Positions 19,479 to 28,323 of a stretch of DNA of 64,000 nucleotides are shown in pieces; the stretch's first letter is position 1; every line of letters begins with the position of its first letter. Source of the DNA: an uncultured Clostridia bacterium (GTDB lineage Bacteria; Bacillota; Clostridia; Oscillospirales; CAG-382); assembly GCA_947630765.1 (NCBI GenBank), contig CANRIX010000005.1, forward strand, positions 1-64,000, in the 5' to 3' direction. The position numbers were made by a program, and so were the translations under genes. The notes below the pieces were generated by a model, which was not told where the DNA came from, ran no database searches, and worked only from the letters and a program-made list of their open reading frames with translations.

Positions 19479-19904
19479 ATGGCAAAGAAGGTTGTCGGTT
19501 ATATCAAGCTGCAGATCCCGGCGGGGAAAGCGACTCCCCAGCCGCCGATCGGTCCGGCGCTCGGTCAGTACGGCGTCGCGATTCAGGTGTTCACGAAGGA
19601 ATTCAACGAACGCACGAAGAACGACATCGGTCTGATCATCCCGGTCATCATCACGGTCTATGCAGACCGTTCGTTCACGTTCATCACCAAGACGCCGCCT
19701 GCCGCCGTGCTGATCAAGAAGGCGATCGGTATCGAGAGCGGTTCCGGCGTTCCCCAGTCCCAGAAGGTCGGGCAGATCACCAAGGAACAGGTCCGCAAGA
19801 TCGCGGAGACCAAAATGCCCGATTTGAACGCGTCGTCGATCGAAAGCGCGATGCGTATGATCGCCGGGACGGCGCGCAGCATGGGCGTCGTCGTGGTAGA
19901 CTAA
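19479..19904 (+). CDS. rplK: 50S ribosomal protein L11
   Basis: A 141-residue protein with the expected start ([26 protein letters not shown]) in two parts: the N-terminal proline-rich switch domain and a C-terminal rRNA-binding domain ending [11 protein letters not shown]. Length is exactly typical. CGGAGG lies upstream, and rplA follows after 15 bp. Confidence 0.97.
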   Translation: MAKKVVGYIKLQIPAGKATPQPPIGPALGQYGVAIQVFTKEFNERTKNDIGLIIPVIITVYADRSFTFITKTPPAAVLIKKAIGIESGSGVPQSQKVGQITKEQVRKIAETKMPDLNASSIESAMRMIAGTARSMGVVVVD

Positions 19905-19919
19905 AGGAGGGCCGGAGAG

Positions 19920-20615
19920 ATGAAGAGAGGCAAGAAGTATACCGCCGCGGCGTCCGCGGTGGATAAGTCCAAGCTGTACGAAAGCGCGGAAGCGCTGGGA
20001 CTGGTTTGCGAGATCGCGAAGGCGAAGTTCGACGAAACGGTCGAGCTGCACGTCCGTTTGGGCGTCGATTCGCGGCACGCGGACCAGCAGGTGCGTGGTG
20101 CGGTCGTTCTGCCGAACGGCACCGGCAAGACCATTCGGACGCTGGTGTTCGCGCGTGGCGACCGTGCGGAACAGGCGCAGGCCGCCGGTGCGGATTACGT
20201 CGGCGCGGAGGACCTCGTGCAGAAGATCACGGGCGAGAACTGGTTCGAGTTCGACGTGGTCATCGCGACGCCGGATATGATGGGCGTCATCGGTCGTTTG
20301 GGTAAGGTGCTCGGCCCGAAGGGGTTGATGCCGTCGCCGAAGGCCGGTACGGTCACGATGGACGTCGCGCGTGCGGTGTCCGAGGCGAAAGCCGGTAAGA
20401 TCGAGTACCGTCTGGACAAGACGAATATCATCCACTGCCCGATCGGGAAGGTCAGCTTCGGCAAGGAGAAGCTGAGCGAGAACTTCGACGCGCTCATGGG
20501 CGCGATCGTCAAGGCTCGCCCGGCAGCGCTGAAGGGGCAGTATATCAAGTCCTGCTCCGTCACGTCGACGATGGGCCCCGGTATCCGGGTCAACACCGCT
20601 CGTCTGGCGAACTAA
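19920..20615 (+). CDS. rplA: 50S ribosomal protein L1
   Basis: A 231-residue protein with the L1 signature [21 protein letters not shown] (about residues 121-140). L1 builds the mobile stalk at the E site and often represses its own operon. The stop is followed by a terminator, and rplJL does not follow directly, which is unusual. Confidence 0.97.
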   Translation: MKRGKKYTAAASAVDKSKLYESAEALGLVCEIAKAKFDETVELHVRLGVDSRHADQQVRGAVVLPNGTGKTIRTLVFARGDRAEQAQAAGADYVGAEDLVQKITGENWFEFDVVIATPDMMGVIGRLGKVLGPKGLMPSPKAGTVTMDVARAVSEAKAGKIEYRLDKTNIIHCPIGKVSFGKEKLSENFDALMGAIVKARPAALKGQYIKSCSVTSTMGPGIRVNTARLAN

Positions 20616-20636
20616 GCGGATCGGTAAAAGCGCAAA

Positions 20637-20665
20637 AGAGAGGACGTTGTGAACGTCCTCTTTTT
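20637..20665 (+). terminator. terminator after rplA
   Basis: GAGGACGTT and AACGTCCTC form a stem with a GTG loop and TTTTT behind. It ends the rpmG-rplA operon. Confidence 0.92.
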
Positions 20666-20757
20666 CGTTTTTCGGTCGGAGCTTGCCGCGAACGGGGGAG
20701 TTTGCCTTTCGGTCGGCGAAAATTTGTAAACAAACTGTAAACTCCCGCGCTGAACAC

Positions 20758-20786
20758 TTGACTTTTTCTGAAAATTGTTTTAACAT
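20758..20786 (+). promoter_or_regulatory. promoter of the lipoprotein at 20832
   Basis: TTGACT (20758) and TAACAT (20781-20786) are spaced 17 bp, in an AT-rich stretch. Confidence 0.65.
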
Positions 20787-20831
20787 GTAGATATGAAATT
20801 TAGGAAACATTCAGAAAAGGATGGGATCTTT

Positions 20832-21407
20832 ATGAAACGAATGTGGATCGTATTCTTCCTGTGCGCGGCGCTGTTGGGCGGGTGTTCAGCCGGCAGGACT
20901 GCCGGCGGCGGGAATGTCGCCGGGGACGCTTCCGTGAGCGACGCCGGGGAGGGAAGCGGGACCGTCACGGGGACCGTTTCGCAGGAACCGGCGGAAGAAC
21001 CTTCTAACGTTCCGTCGAATGCGGAGTACCCCGCGCAAAGCCGGGAAGAAGCGGAGACGCGACTGCAGGCGCTTCAGGCAGAAGACCCCTATTCGCTCTA
21101 TCCGTTTCTGCAGGCGGTGGCGAGCGGGGAGCTCGCGCCGGACGCGCACCGATTGGACGCGGAAACGGCAAAGCGGATCCTTGCGGACGCGGCGGAAAAG
21201 CATACCGACGGCGAAACCGTTTCCAAACAACTGGAACAGGAGCAGGTGTTCCCGGACCACCGATGGGGATTTGGCATAGATTATCGGGTCTACTGGCTGG
21301 ACGGCGTGGGAGAAGAACGGCTGGAAGTGTATAACTCGATTACGTTCACCTATATACCGAGCGACGGCGAGCCGGTCGTACTTTACAACACGATCGACGC
21401 GGGCTGA
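20832..21407 (+). CDS. small lipoprotein of unknown function
   Basis: A 191-residue protein. The signal FFLCAALLGGC ends in a lipobox (Cys about 18). A Gly/Ser/Glu/Pro-rich linker (about 20-65) leads to a globular C-terminal domain (about 70-191) with a helical half (ETRLQALQAEDPYSLYPFLQ) and a beta half ending in YNSITFTYIPSDGEPVVLYNT. No family was recognised. It sits in the block that splits rplKA from rplJL. Confidence 0.78.
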   Translation: MKRMWIVFFLCAALLGGCSAGRTAGGGNVAGDASVSDAGEGSGTVTGTVSQEPAEEPSNVPSNAEYPAQSREEAETRLQALQAEDPYSLYPFLQAVASGELAPDAHRLDAETAKRILADAAEKHTDGETVSKQLEQEQVFPDHRWGFGIDYRVYWLDGVGEERLEVYNSITFTYIPSDGEPVVLYNTIDAG

Positions 21408-21473
21408 AAGGCGGGAGGACGCCTCCCGATTTCCGCCTTGTCTCGCGCCGACGCGGAATTTCAGGAGGATATG

Positions 21474-22265
21474 ATGGATCATTTTGTGGACGAAAGGGAC
21501 TACAAGCTGTTAGAGAAGGACAGATACACGTTTTCCGTGCTCGCCCGCGTTATGGGCGGGGAATGCACGCTGCTTCTGACGGACCACGAAAAGCTAATCG
21601 TTTGCTTTTCACGCGAGCCGCATCCCGTATGGATCTGGACGCCGGACGGGGCGGCGGAGGACGTAAAGGAAACTGCCTATGCGCTTGCGAAAGAGAACGG
21701 TCTCCTCACGGGTCGCCATACGTTCAATCTGAAATACGATCTGGCGGCGTACTTCATCGGCAGGTCGTCGGAGGGCGAAGCGGCGCTCGCCGTCAAGACC
21801 AACCTGTTCGCTTACGACTGCCCGAATTTGAAGGAACCGCATAGAGCGGCGGACGGCGAATTCCATCGGTGCACGGCGGCGGATCTGGACGAGCTGGTCG
21901 AATTGATGGAGCTTTTCCATGCGGAAACCGGCGTGGACCAGGACAGCACCGAGGCGTACCGCCGCAAGGCGGAGGATGCGGTCAAAAGCGGCAACCATTT
22001 CTTCTGGCGAAACGCGGCGGGCCGAAACGTCGCCGTCTGCTGCTTCCGACCGAGCGGAAATCTGGCGAGCGTGGGGCTGGTGTATACGCGTGCGGCGTAC
22101 CGGCGAAGGCACTACGCGGAGAATCTCGTGTATCAGGCGTCAAAAATCGCGAAGGACGCGGGCTATCTGCCGATCCTTTACACGGATGCCGATTACGTCG
22201 CGTCGAACGCCTGTTACGAGAAGATCGGCTATGTTCTGCGGGGAAAGCTGTGCACCATCGGCTGA
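21474..22265 (+). CDS. GNAT-family acetyltransferase with an N-terminal extension
   Basis: A 263-residue protein. The first ~125 residues are a partner domain as seen in two-domain GNAT proteins (GECTLLLTDHEKLIVCFSRE). The C-terminal half holds a GNAT core: LASVGLVYTRAAYRRRHYAENLVYQ takes the place of the acetyl-CoA loop, and LYTDADYVASNACYEKIGY is the motif-B end. The Q/RxxGxG/A loop is degenerate (YRRRHYA), though such variants remain active in this branch. AGGAGG is 5 nt before ATG 21474; ATG 21471 is possible. Confidence 0.85.
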   Translation: MDHFVDERDYKLLEKDRYTFSVLARVMGGECTLLLTDHEKLIVCFSREPHPVWIWTPDGAAEDVKETAYALAKENGLLTGRHTFNLKYDLAAYFIGRSSEGEAALAVKTNLFAYDCPNLKEPHRAADGEFHRCTAADLDELVELMELFHAETGVDQDSTEAYRRKAEDAVKSGNHFFWRNAAGRNVAVCCFRPSGNLASVGLVYTRAAYRRRHYAENLVYQASKIAKDAGYLPILYTDADYVASNACYEKIGYVLRGKLCTIG

Positions 22266-22321
22266 GAATGCGAAAAATCCCGCCGAAAATGGCGCTGCAG
22301 CGTATTTTTCATCAAAGAGAA

Positions 22322-22362
22322 AAGCGGCAGGGATCGCTCCCCGCCGCTTTTGCTTTTCTGGA
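22322..22362. terminator. hairpin terminator between convergent genes
   Basis: AAAAGCGGCAGGGA and TCCCCGCCGCTTTT form a stem with A and T runs on either side, between the GNAT gene (+) and the SGNH gene (-). Confidence 0.7.
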
Positions 22363-22366
22363 CCGA

Positions 22367-24244
22367 TCACGTCCGCTTTTTGAGAACCACCGCGATCGCG
22401 ATACCGATCGCGGCGATGACCGCCAGCGGGAGCAGGATCCATAGGAACGTCGGCCAACCGGCGCCCGCATCGGCAGGAGCGGACGGGGTCTTTTCCGCCG
22501 GCGTCGTCTGGTCCGCCGGCGCCGATTCGACGCTTTCGGGTGCGGAAACGTCGTCCTCGCTCCTGTTTCCATACGCGGAGATCTCGCTCACCCAGCAGAA
22601 GTTCCCTTCAATTTGATATACGACCTTGACGTACGCGGCATTCACCGCGCTTTCGGCGGTATGGGTGAACAGCGTCCGCTGCCATACGCCCTCGCCTTTT
22701 CCGTCCTCGGCGGTTGCTTCGCCGAACGGAACGAACGTCTTTCCGTCCTCGGAAACCAGGAAGCGCACCTTCGCTTTCGACGGATCGGCGATCCCCCAGT
22801 CGGCGTTCCCGAACAGGTCGGTTTCCACGCGTTTGAGCGCGACGCGTCCGCCCAAATCGATGGTCACCTCGACCGGACTGCCCTTGTAACAGCCCGCCAG
22901 CGCGTCGCCGCCGTTGTTGACGGCGTAGCCGTCCGTAAACTTTCCAAGCGGGCTGCCGTTCTCTGCCGAGTCCGTCCACGCTCCGCTGTACACGTCGCCG
23001 ACGACGGTGTAGGGTCTCCCGACGGTGACGTTCGGATATTCCGTTCCGTCGCCGTCGACGAAACCGTCCGGCTGCCCCTCTTCGTACTCGAACGGCGTAT
23101 CGCAGCTGCGCAGTGCGATTTCCTGCAGGGTCCGAACGGTATCTTCGTCCAGGTTCGCCGTATACCCGTTGCCGACGGGCGAAATGCCCAGAAAACTGCG
23201 CAGCCAGGTGCAGGCGATCAGATAACTGCCCGCCGCCGAATGGTGCGACCGATCGTCGGCATAAAGATCCACGTCTACGCCGTCCTCCAGGCAGTAGAGG
23301 AACGCTATCGCCGCCGGCGCCACCTTCAAACCGTACTTCTCCCCGATCGTCGTGTAGGTGGCGTAATGGCGGGCCGCGTTCGCGCGTCGCCCATCCACGC
23401 TCGTATCCGTCGAATACCGCATATACAGCACCGGCTCCGCACCGCTGTCGCGGATCAGCGGGACCAGCGTGTCCACCGCCGCCCCCGTCGCGCCCGGAGC
23501 GGCCGTCCCCGCATCCTGCAAAACCACGTAGTCCACCTTGTTTTCCGCCAGCTTCTGGCGCAGCGCTTTCCCGTATTCATGCGTTTCATCCGCAAACTGG
23601 CTCAAATAGGCGCTGCCGAAGGTGCAGTAGAGCACGTCGACGTCGACCCCCGCGTCCCGGCAAAGCCCCCGGAACTTGATCGGCGTGCCGTTGAAATAGG
23701 TCGTGCTGTTGCCGACGAACAGGAAGGTCACCGCATCCGCGGACTTTGGCTCCGGCGCAAGGTAGGAGACCGAGAGCTTGCCCGTCGCCGGGTCATATGT
23801 GCCGTTGACGTCATAGAGGATGGACATCGTGGCGTTGTAGAGCACCGCGCCCTCAAATGCGGTGTCATAGCATTGCCGCAGGTCGGCGCTCGCGCCCGTC
23901 CCGAAGGCGACCAGAAAACCGCCGGTCGGCACGGTGACGGAGGTCTGCGGACTGCCGTTGGTGCCATCCTCGTTGGCGAGCAGGTTTTCGCCCGCCTCGA
24001 TGAGCTTGCCTTCGCGGTTGAAAATCAGCAAATAGGCGTTGCGGAAGTTATACGTCGATGCGGAGATCACACGCGGCGCATCCGTTTCGTTGGGATAAAC
24101 GACCACCGTGCTTGCGGTCACGGTCGTGTCGCACCCATCCACAATCAATGAAAAGGAGATCTCCTCAGCGGCTTTCGCGCCGAAGGGCACCAGAAGAGGC
24201 GTCAACGCGAGAACGGATAGAAAGATAGAAAGGAAATACTTCAT
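22367..24244 (-). CDS. cell-surface SGNH/GDSL-type hydrolase with D1 and discoidin domains
   Basis: A 625-residue secreted protein. A signal peptide (1-25) is followed by D1, a beta-sandwich (about 28-150; TYNFRNAYLLIF, VPTGGFLVAFG, AVLYN) shared with the 56949-59633 protein. A SGNH-like hydrolase domain (about 165-390) has FLFVGNSTTYFNG, VVLQDAG and the DDRSHHSAAGSYL catalytic Asp-x-x-His block. An F5/8-type-C (discoidin) domain (about 425-575) precedes a Pro/Ser/Glu linker and a C-terminal membrane helix with KKRT. It probably deacetylates glycans at the surface. The start at 24244 lies behind its promoter. Confidence 0.85.
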   Translation of the reverse strand: MKYFLSIFLSVLALTPLLVPFGAKAAEEISFSLIVDGCDTTVTASTVVVYPNETDAPRVISASTYNFRNAYLLIFNREGKLIEAGENLLANEDGTNGSPQTSVTVPTGGFLVAFGTGASADLRQCYDTAFEGAVLYNATMSILYDVNGTYDPATGKLSVSYLAPEPKSADAVTFLFVGNSTTYFNGTPIKFRGLCRDAGVDVDVLYCTFGSAYLSQFADETHEYGKALRQKLAENKVDYVVLQDAGTAAPGATGAAVDTLVPLIRDSGAEPVLYMRYSTDTSVDGRRANAARHYATYTTIGEKYGLKVAPAAIAFLYCLEDGVDVDLYADDRSHHSAAGSYLIACTWLRSFLGISPVGNGYTANLDEDTVRTLQEIALRSCDTPFEYEEGQPDGFVDGDGTEYPNVTVGRPYTVVGDVYSGAWTDSAENGSPLGKFTDGYAVNNGGDALAGCYKGSPVEVTIDLGGRVALKRVETDLFGNADWGIADPSKAKVRFLVSEDGKTFVPFGEATAEDGKGEGVWQRTLFTHTAESAVNAAYVKVVYQIEGNFCWVSEISAYGNRSEDDVSAPESVESAPADQTTPAEKTPSAPADAGAGWPTFLWILLPLAVIAAIGIAIAVVLKKRT

Positions 24245-24278
24245 CGTGTGAACCGACCGCCTTCCCTGTTTTTTGAAC

Positions 24279-24307
24279 AGTATACAGAAAATAAGGCGGC
24301 TTGTCAA
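24279..24307 (-). promoter_or_regulatory. promoter of the surface SGNH hydrolase
   Basis: On the minus strand TTGACA (24302-24307) and TATACT (24279-24284) are spaced 17 bp. Confidence 0.88.
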
Positions 24308-24360
24308 GCGCTGTTCCGAAGGAAAGATACAAAAAAACCCGAAAAAATTCCCAAAACCCC

Positions 24361-24389
24361 TTGACAAAGGCGGAAAAATGTGCTATCCT
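24361..24389 (+). promoter_or_regulatory. promoter of rplJL
   Basis: TTGACA (24361-24366) and TATCCT (24384-24389) are spaced 17 bp, with TGC before the -10. It is divergent from the SGNH promoter, about 55 bp apart. Confidence 0.87.
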
Positions 24390-24394
24390 AACAA

Positions 24395-24540
24395 AGAACC
24401 GTCCGTAGACAGCAAGCGGCGTCGATCCCGAATGCGGGAATGGCGCGTAAGTCTCGCCGAGGAAGGCGCGGAAAACAGGAATTGTTCGATGCTCCTTCGC
24501 TGCTGCATGGCGGGGAGCATTTCTATATCATTGGAGGTGA
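24395..24540 (+). ncRNA. ribosomal protein L10 leader
   Basis: The leader holds CGTAGACAGCAAG..., a hairpin CCCGAATGCGGG, and a matching ...CTCGCCGAGGAAGG segment, which is the pattern of the L10 leader bound by the L10-L12 complex. A second GC-rich hairpin (GCTCC...GGAGC, about 24491-24520) precedes the ribosome-binding site and may act in attenuation. Confidence 0.8.
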
Positions 24541-24545
24541 AATTT

Positions 24546-25073
24546 GTGGCAAACGCATCGATTATCGAGCAGAAGCAACAGGTCGTCAACCAGCTTGCGG
24601 AGCAGATGAAGAACGCGTCGAGCGGCGTGCTGGTCGATTACAAGGGCATCACGGTCGAGGACGACACGAAACTGCGTGCGAACCTGCGCAAGTCCGGGGT
24701 CAGCTACGCGGTCGTGAAGAACACGCTGTGCGCACGTGCGTGCGAAGCGGTCGGCTTTGGCGAACTGCGCGGGGTGCTGGAAGGCACGACGGCGCTGGCG
24801 CTGAGCGACGACCAGGTCGCACCTGCGAAAATCCTCAACGACTTTGCCAAGGACCACGACAACTTCGTCATCAAGGCGGGCTTCGTGGACGGGCGGATCC
24901 TTTCCGCCGACGAGGTCAAGTCGCTTGCGGCGATCCCGCCGAAGGAAGTCCTGATCGGACGCATCCTCGGCTCGCTGCAATCCTCGCTGTATGGATTCGC
25001 GTATGCGATCCAGGCGATCATCGACAAGAACGGCGAAGCAACCGCCGAAGAACCGACTCCGGCTGCGGAGTAA
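24546..25073 (+). CDS. rplJ: 50S ribosomal protein L10
   Basis: A 175-residue stalk base protein. It opens VANASIIEQKQQVVNQLAEQ and carries the L10 blocks DYKGITVEDDTKLRANLRKSG and VVKNTL. The C-terminal helix binds L7/L12 dimers. The start is a GTG at 24546, with GGAGGTGA nine bases before. rplL follows after 36 bp. Confidence 0.96.
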   Translation: MANASIIEQKQQVVNQLAEQMKNASSGVLVDYKGITVEDDTKLRANLRKSGVSYAVVKNTLCARACEAVGFGELRGVLEGTTALALSDDQVAPAKILNDFAKDHDNFVIKAGFVDGRILSADEVKSLAAIPPKEVLIGRILGSLQSSLYGFAYAIQAIIDKNGEATAEEPTPAAE

Positions 25074-25109
25074 GAAACAAAAAATACTGTATTGGAGGAA
25101 TTATGTAAA

Positions 25110-25487
25110 ATGGAAAAGATTCAACAGATTCTCGATATCATCGATACCCTGACGATCCTGGAGCTGTCTGACCTGGTCAAAGCGCTCGAGGAGAAGTACG
25201 GCGTGTCTGCCGCGCCGGTCGCTGTCGCCGCCGCGCCGGGCGCCGCTGCCGCTGCCCCCGCCGAGGAGGAAAAGACCGAGTTCGACGTCGAACTGACCGC
25301 TTACGCGGAGGACAAGAAGCTCAAGGTCATCAAGGAAGTCAAGGACATCGCCGGCCTGTCGCTCGGCGAAGCGAAGGACCTCGTCACCAGCTGCCCGAAG
25401 ACCGTCAAGTCCGGCGTCAGCAAGGAAGAGGCCGAGTCCATCAAGAAGCAGCTTGAGGACGTTGGCGCGACCGTCACGATCAAGTAA
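25110..25487 (+). CDS. rplL: 50S ribosomal protein L7/L12
   Basis: A 125-residue protein with an N-terminal dimerisation helix pair, an Ala/Pro hinge (about 36-55), and the C-terminal factor-binding domain with [28 protein letters not shown] lies upstream. Unlike most bacteria, rpoB does not follow; a terminator and a gene remnant do. Confidence 0.97.
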   Translation: MEKIQQILDIIDTLTILELSDLVKALEEKYGVSAAPVAVAAAPGAAAAAPAEEEKTEFDVELTAYAEDKKLKVIKEVKDIAGLSLGEAKDLVTSCPKTVKSGVSKEEAESIKKQLEDVGATVTIK

Positions 25488-25513
25488 GACGGTTTTCCAC
25501 ATAAGAATGAAGG

Positions 25514-25552
25514 GAAACACTTCGCAACGAGGTGTTTCTCTTGCTTTTTCTT
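25514..25552 (+). terminator. terminator after rplL
   Basis: GAAACACTTCG and CGAGGTGTTTC pair over a CAA loop (11 bp), followed by TCTTGCTTTTTC. Confidence 0.82.
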
Positions 25553-25597
25553 GAACCAGAGGGGAAAAGCGGTGCGAGTGCGAAAGGAGGAAGAATC

Positions 25598-25798
25598 GTG
25601 TCACCATACGCGTTTGTCACAAGGCAGCCAATTGATAAGGGCTGGTCAAACGATGAAAAATACCGTGTTACCGACGAGCAGGGGAATACATTTCTGCTTC
25701 GCGTTTCCCCGATGGAACAGTATGACGGAAAGAAAAGCGAATACGACCTTATGCGCCGGGTGGCGGCGCTCGGCGTGCCGACGTGTCCGCAGGAATAG
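25598..25798 (+). pseudogene. N-terminal remnant of an APH-type phosphotransferase
   Basis: From a GTG with AAAGGAGG upstream, 66 residues match the start of aminoglycoside/choline-kinase-like phosphotransferases: FVTRQPIDKGWSNDEKYRV, an NTFLLRVSP strand with the position of the ATP-binding Lys, then EYDLMRRVAALGVPTCPQ. Such kinases are usually about 250-300 residues with an HGD catalytic loop. Here the frame stops before it and no continuation was seen downstream, so it is a truncated gene. Confidence 0.75.
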
Positions 25799-25841
25799 CG
25801 GGCATCGGATCGTGGCACCACAGAAGTCAAATATAAATTCT

Positions 25842-25880
25842 TGCGGCACCTTCTTTACAGAGGGTGCCGCAGAGTTTTTT
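25842..25880 (+). terminator. terminator downstream of the phosphotransferase remnant
   Basis: TGCGGCACC and GGTGCCGCA form a 9-bp stem followed by GAGTTTTTTAG. It is probably the original terminator of the now truncated gene. Confidence 0.85.
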
Positions 25881-25902
25881 AGAGGTTACAACTGCGCGGT
25901 TC

Positions 25903-25931
25903 TTGCGTTCGGCGGGGAACTGTGGTATCCT
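25903..25931 (+). promoter_or_regulatory. promoter of the XRE-family gene
   Basis: TTGCGT (25903) and TATCCT (25926-25931) are spaced 17 bp, with TGG before the -10. Confidence 0.7.
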
Positions 25932-25964
25932 ATAGGCACAGAAAGGAAAGGAGGAAGCAGGTAT

Positions 25965-26642
25965 ATGTTTCATATGCAAGAATTCTGCAATATCGTCTCC
26001 GCTCTACGGCAGGCGAAAGGGTGGTCGCAGACCGCGCTCGCGGAGCGGCTGTGCATCTCCCCGCAGTCGGTTTCCAAGTGGGAGTGCGGGGTCGGCTATC
26101 CCGACGTGACGCTATTCCCGCTGCTGGCGGAGGTGTTGGAGGTACCGATCGGCGTGCTGTTCGGGGAGGAAAGAGAAGCGGACGGGTCGGGACGCACCCT
26201 CTCGTCCGCCGCAACGAAAAAGGAGGATGGTCCGATGGAGACAATGACACAAGCGTGCGTCTGGCAGAGGGAATTCCCGCCGGCGAGGTTTATCCGCATC
26301 CTGCTCGGCAACCCCTGCCGGGTGATCGCGGGCGAGGCAAAAAAGGGGGAGGAAAGGATCCGCATCGAGGCGGTCGGCGACCCGGTGTTCCTGCACTATT
26401 TTGCGGTGGAAACGGAGCAGGACGGGACGCTGACCGTGCGGGTCAAGAATCCGAGCGGATCGGACACCCATTGGCAGGCGTACGACCGCAAAGGGTACGA
26501 AGGCGAGAATCTGGTGCGCATCAACTATCCGTCGTCGGAACCGGAGCCGGACGTTGAAGCCGTCAATTACCTCGACCTCGCCGCCATCGGCGGTCAGAAC
26601 CGGGAGGGCACTTATGAGGTAGTCTGCAAGCCGATGAGGTAG
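25965..26642 (+). CDS. XRE-family transcriptional regulator with a C-terminal sensor-like domain
   Basis: A 225-residue protein. Residues about 8-65 are a Cro/C1-type helix-turn-helix (LRQAKGWSQTALAERLCISPQSVSKWE). A linker follows, and residues about 95-225 form a separate beta-rich domain (FPPARFIRILLGNPCRVI; FLHYFAVETEQDGTLTVRVKN) that I cannot assign. It could bind a ligand or partner. AAAGGAGG precedes the ATG. It is a single-gene unit with its own promoter and terminator. Confidence 0.85.
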   Translation: MFHMQEFCNIVSALRQAKGWSQTALAERLCISPQSVSKWECGVGYPDVTLFPLLAEVLEVPIGVLFGEEREADGSGRTLSSAATKKEDGPMETMTQACVWQREFPPARFIRILLGNPCRVIAGEAKKGEERIRIEAVGDPVFLHYFAVETEQDGTLTVRVKNPSGSDTHWQAYDRKGYEGENLVRINYPSSEPEPDVEAVNYLDLAAIGGQNREGTYEVVCKPMR

Positions 26643-26715
26643 GCGGGTAAAGAAAGGAGAATAACGCCCCGCCCGAAGAAAATGGACAAGGAAATTCGTT
26701 TCGCGTGTCCTATCC

Positions 26716-26750
26716 GCCGCAAGGGGACCCCTTGCGGCATTTGTTGTTTT
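26716..26750 (+). terminator. terminator of the XRE gene
   Basis: GCCGCAAGGGG and CCCTTGCGGC form a stem with ATTTGTTGTTTT behind. Confidence 0.8.
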
Positions 26751-26757
26751 GCGGGGC

Positions 26758-26786
26758 TTGACAGGGGCGGCGGAAATGTGTATACT
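26758..26786 (+). promoter_or_regulatory. promoter of the cardiolipin synthase gene
   Basis: TTGACA (26758-26763) and TATACT (26781-26786) are spaced 17 bp. Confidence 0.9.
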
Positions 26787-26810
26787 GAAGGAAAGAAGGG
26801 AGGTTCTCCT

Positions 26811-28322
26811 ATGAAAATTTTGCGTCGCGTCCTCGCGCTGCTGCCCGCCGTGTGCCTGCAGGCGCTGTGGATCTGTGTTCTGCTTGTGTGGCTTGCGCCG
26901 TGGGCGGCGGTCCTGAACTTCGCCCTTTCGGTTTTGGCGTTCCTGTTCGTGCTTTACCTGATCACGAAACGGCAGGAAAGCACCTACCGAATGCTCTGGC
27001 TGCTGGTCATCCTGACCTTTCCGCTTGCCGGGGCGCTGCTGTACCTGCTGTTCGGCAACCGGCGCACGACCCGTCCGCTGAAGAAGAAGCTGGACGCCGA
27101 GCGGAAACGGGCGGGCGAACCGCAAAACCCGGATACCGCGCCGCTCTACGACGCGCTGCGGGCGGAGGAACCGCGTCTGGCGCAGACCTTCCGCTGGGTG
27201 GAGGACGTGACGGGCTTTCCGCTGTATGAAAACACCGGGGCGGACTACTACCCGCTCGGGGACGAGATGTTCCCGCAGATGCTCGAAGCGGTCCGCGGTG
27301 CGCAGAAGTACATCTTTTTGGAGTATTTCATCGTGGACACCGGGTCGCTGTGGGACGAGCTGACCGAAGCGCTCGCGGAGAAAGCGAAGCAGGGCGTGGA
27401 CGTGCGGGTGCTGTACGACGATTTGGGCAGTATCTCGACGTTCACGAAGAGGGACGCGGAGGACCTGCGGCGGAAGGGCATCTGGTGCGAGGCGTTCAAC
27501 CCGATGGTGTTCGTCAAGGGGACGCTGAACTGCCGGAGCCATCGCAAAATGCTGGTGGTGGACGGTCGGGTCGCGTTCAGCGGCGGGATCAACCTCGCCG
27601 ACGAGTACGTCAATCGGATCGTGAAATACGGGCACTGGAAGGACATCGGGTTCCGGCTGACCGGCGACGCGGTGGGGAACTACGTGCGGATGTTCGCGGA
27701 ATTCTGGAACGCGTTCACCCATGACCGCATTTCGGACGAGCTGCATTTGCCGCCGTCCGCGCCGTCCGGGACGCCGGACGGGTATGTGTTAAGCTACTAC
27801 GATTCGCCGCTGCGGGAGGACGCGGTCAGCAACCGGCTGTACATCGAACTGCTCGGGCAGGCGAAGGAAACGGCTTGGTTCTACACGCCGTACCTCATGC
27901 CGGGGGACGCCCTGCTGGACGCATTCACCTTCGCGGCGAGACGCGGCGTGGACGTCCGCATCCTCCTGCCCGGCATTTCGGACAACAAGCTCGCCCAGCG
28001 CATGGCGCAGAGCTATTACCGGGTCCTGCTGGAGGCGGGCGTCAAGCTGTACGAGTACGAGCCGGGGTTCGTCCACGCGAAGGCGTGTCTGGTCGACGGG
28101 GTCGTCGGGACGGTCGGGACGGTCAATTTGGACTACCGCAGCCTGTTCCTGCACTTCGAGAACAATTCGCTGTTCTACCGTTCGTCGCTGCTCGACCGTC
28201 TGCGGGAGGATTACCTTTCGACGCAGGCGCTTTGCCGGGAACTGACGCTCGACGGCATCGGGCACGGGTTCTGGAAGTGGCTTGCCGACGGGATCTTGCG
28301 GGTGTTCACGCCGCTGTGTTAA
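26811..28322 (+). CDS. cls: cardiolipin synthase (phospholipase D family)
   Basis: A 503-residue enzyme that condenses two phosphatidylglycerols into cardiolipin. Two or three N-terminal membrane helices (about 5-80) precede two HKD motifs: HRKMLVVDGRVAFSGGINLADEY and HAKACLVDGVVGTVGTVNLDYRS. Length and order match ClsA-type bacterial enzymes. The ATG at 26811 follows GGGAGG just behind the promoter. A folded 3' element starts within about 5 nt of the stop. Confidence 0.95.
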   Translation: MKILRRVLALLPAVCLQALWICVLLVWLAPWAAVLNFALSVLAFLFVLYLITKRQESTYRMLWLLVILTFPLAGALLYLLFGNRRTTRPLKKKLDAERKRAGEPQNPDTAPLYDALRAEEPRLAQTFRWVEDVTGFPLYENTGADYYPLGDEMFPQMLEAVRGAQKYIFLEYFIVDTGSLWDELTEALAEKAKQGVDVRVLYDDLGSISTFTKRDAEDLRRKGIWCEAFNPMVFVKGTLNCRSHRKMLVVDGRVAFSGGINLADEYVNRIVKYGHWKDIGFRLTGDAVGNYVRMFAEFWNAFTHDRISDELHLPPSAPSGTPDGYVLSYYDSPLREDAVSNRLYIELLGQAKETAWFYTPYLMPGDALLDAFTFAARRGVDVRILLPGISDNKLAQRMAQSYYRVLLEAGVKLYEYEPGFVHAKACLVDGVVGTVGTVNLDYRSLFLHFENNSLFYRSSLLDRLREDYLSTQALCRELTLDGIGHGFWKWLADGILRVFTPLC

Positions 28323-28323
28323 A

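Noticed and set aside
21609-22112. Minus-strand open frame inside the GNAT gene
   Set aside because: Shadow of the coding strand; no ribosome-binding site or family resemblance.
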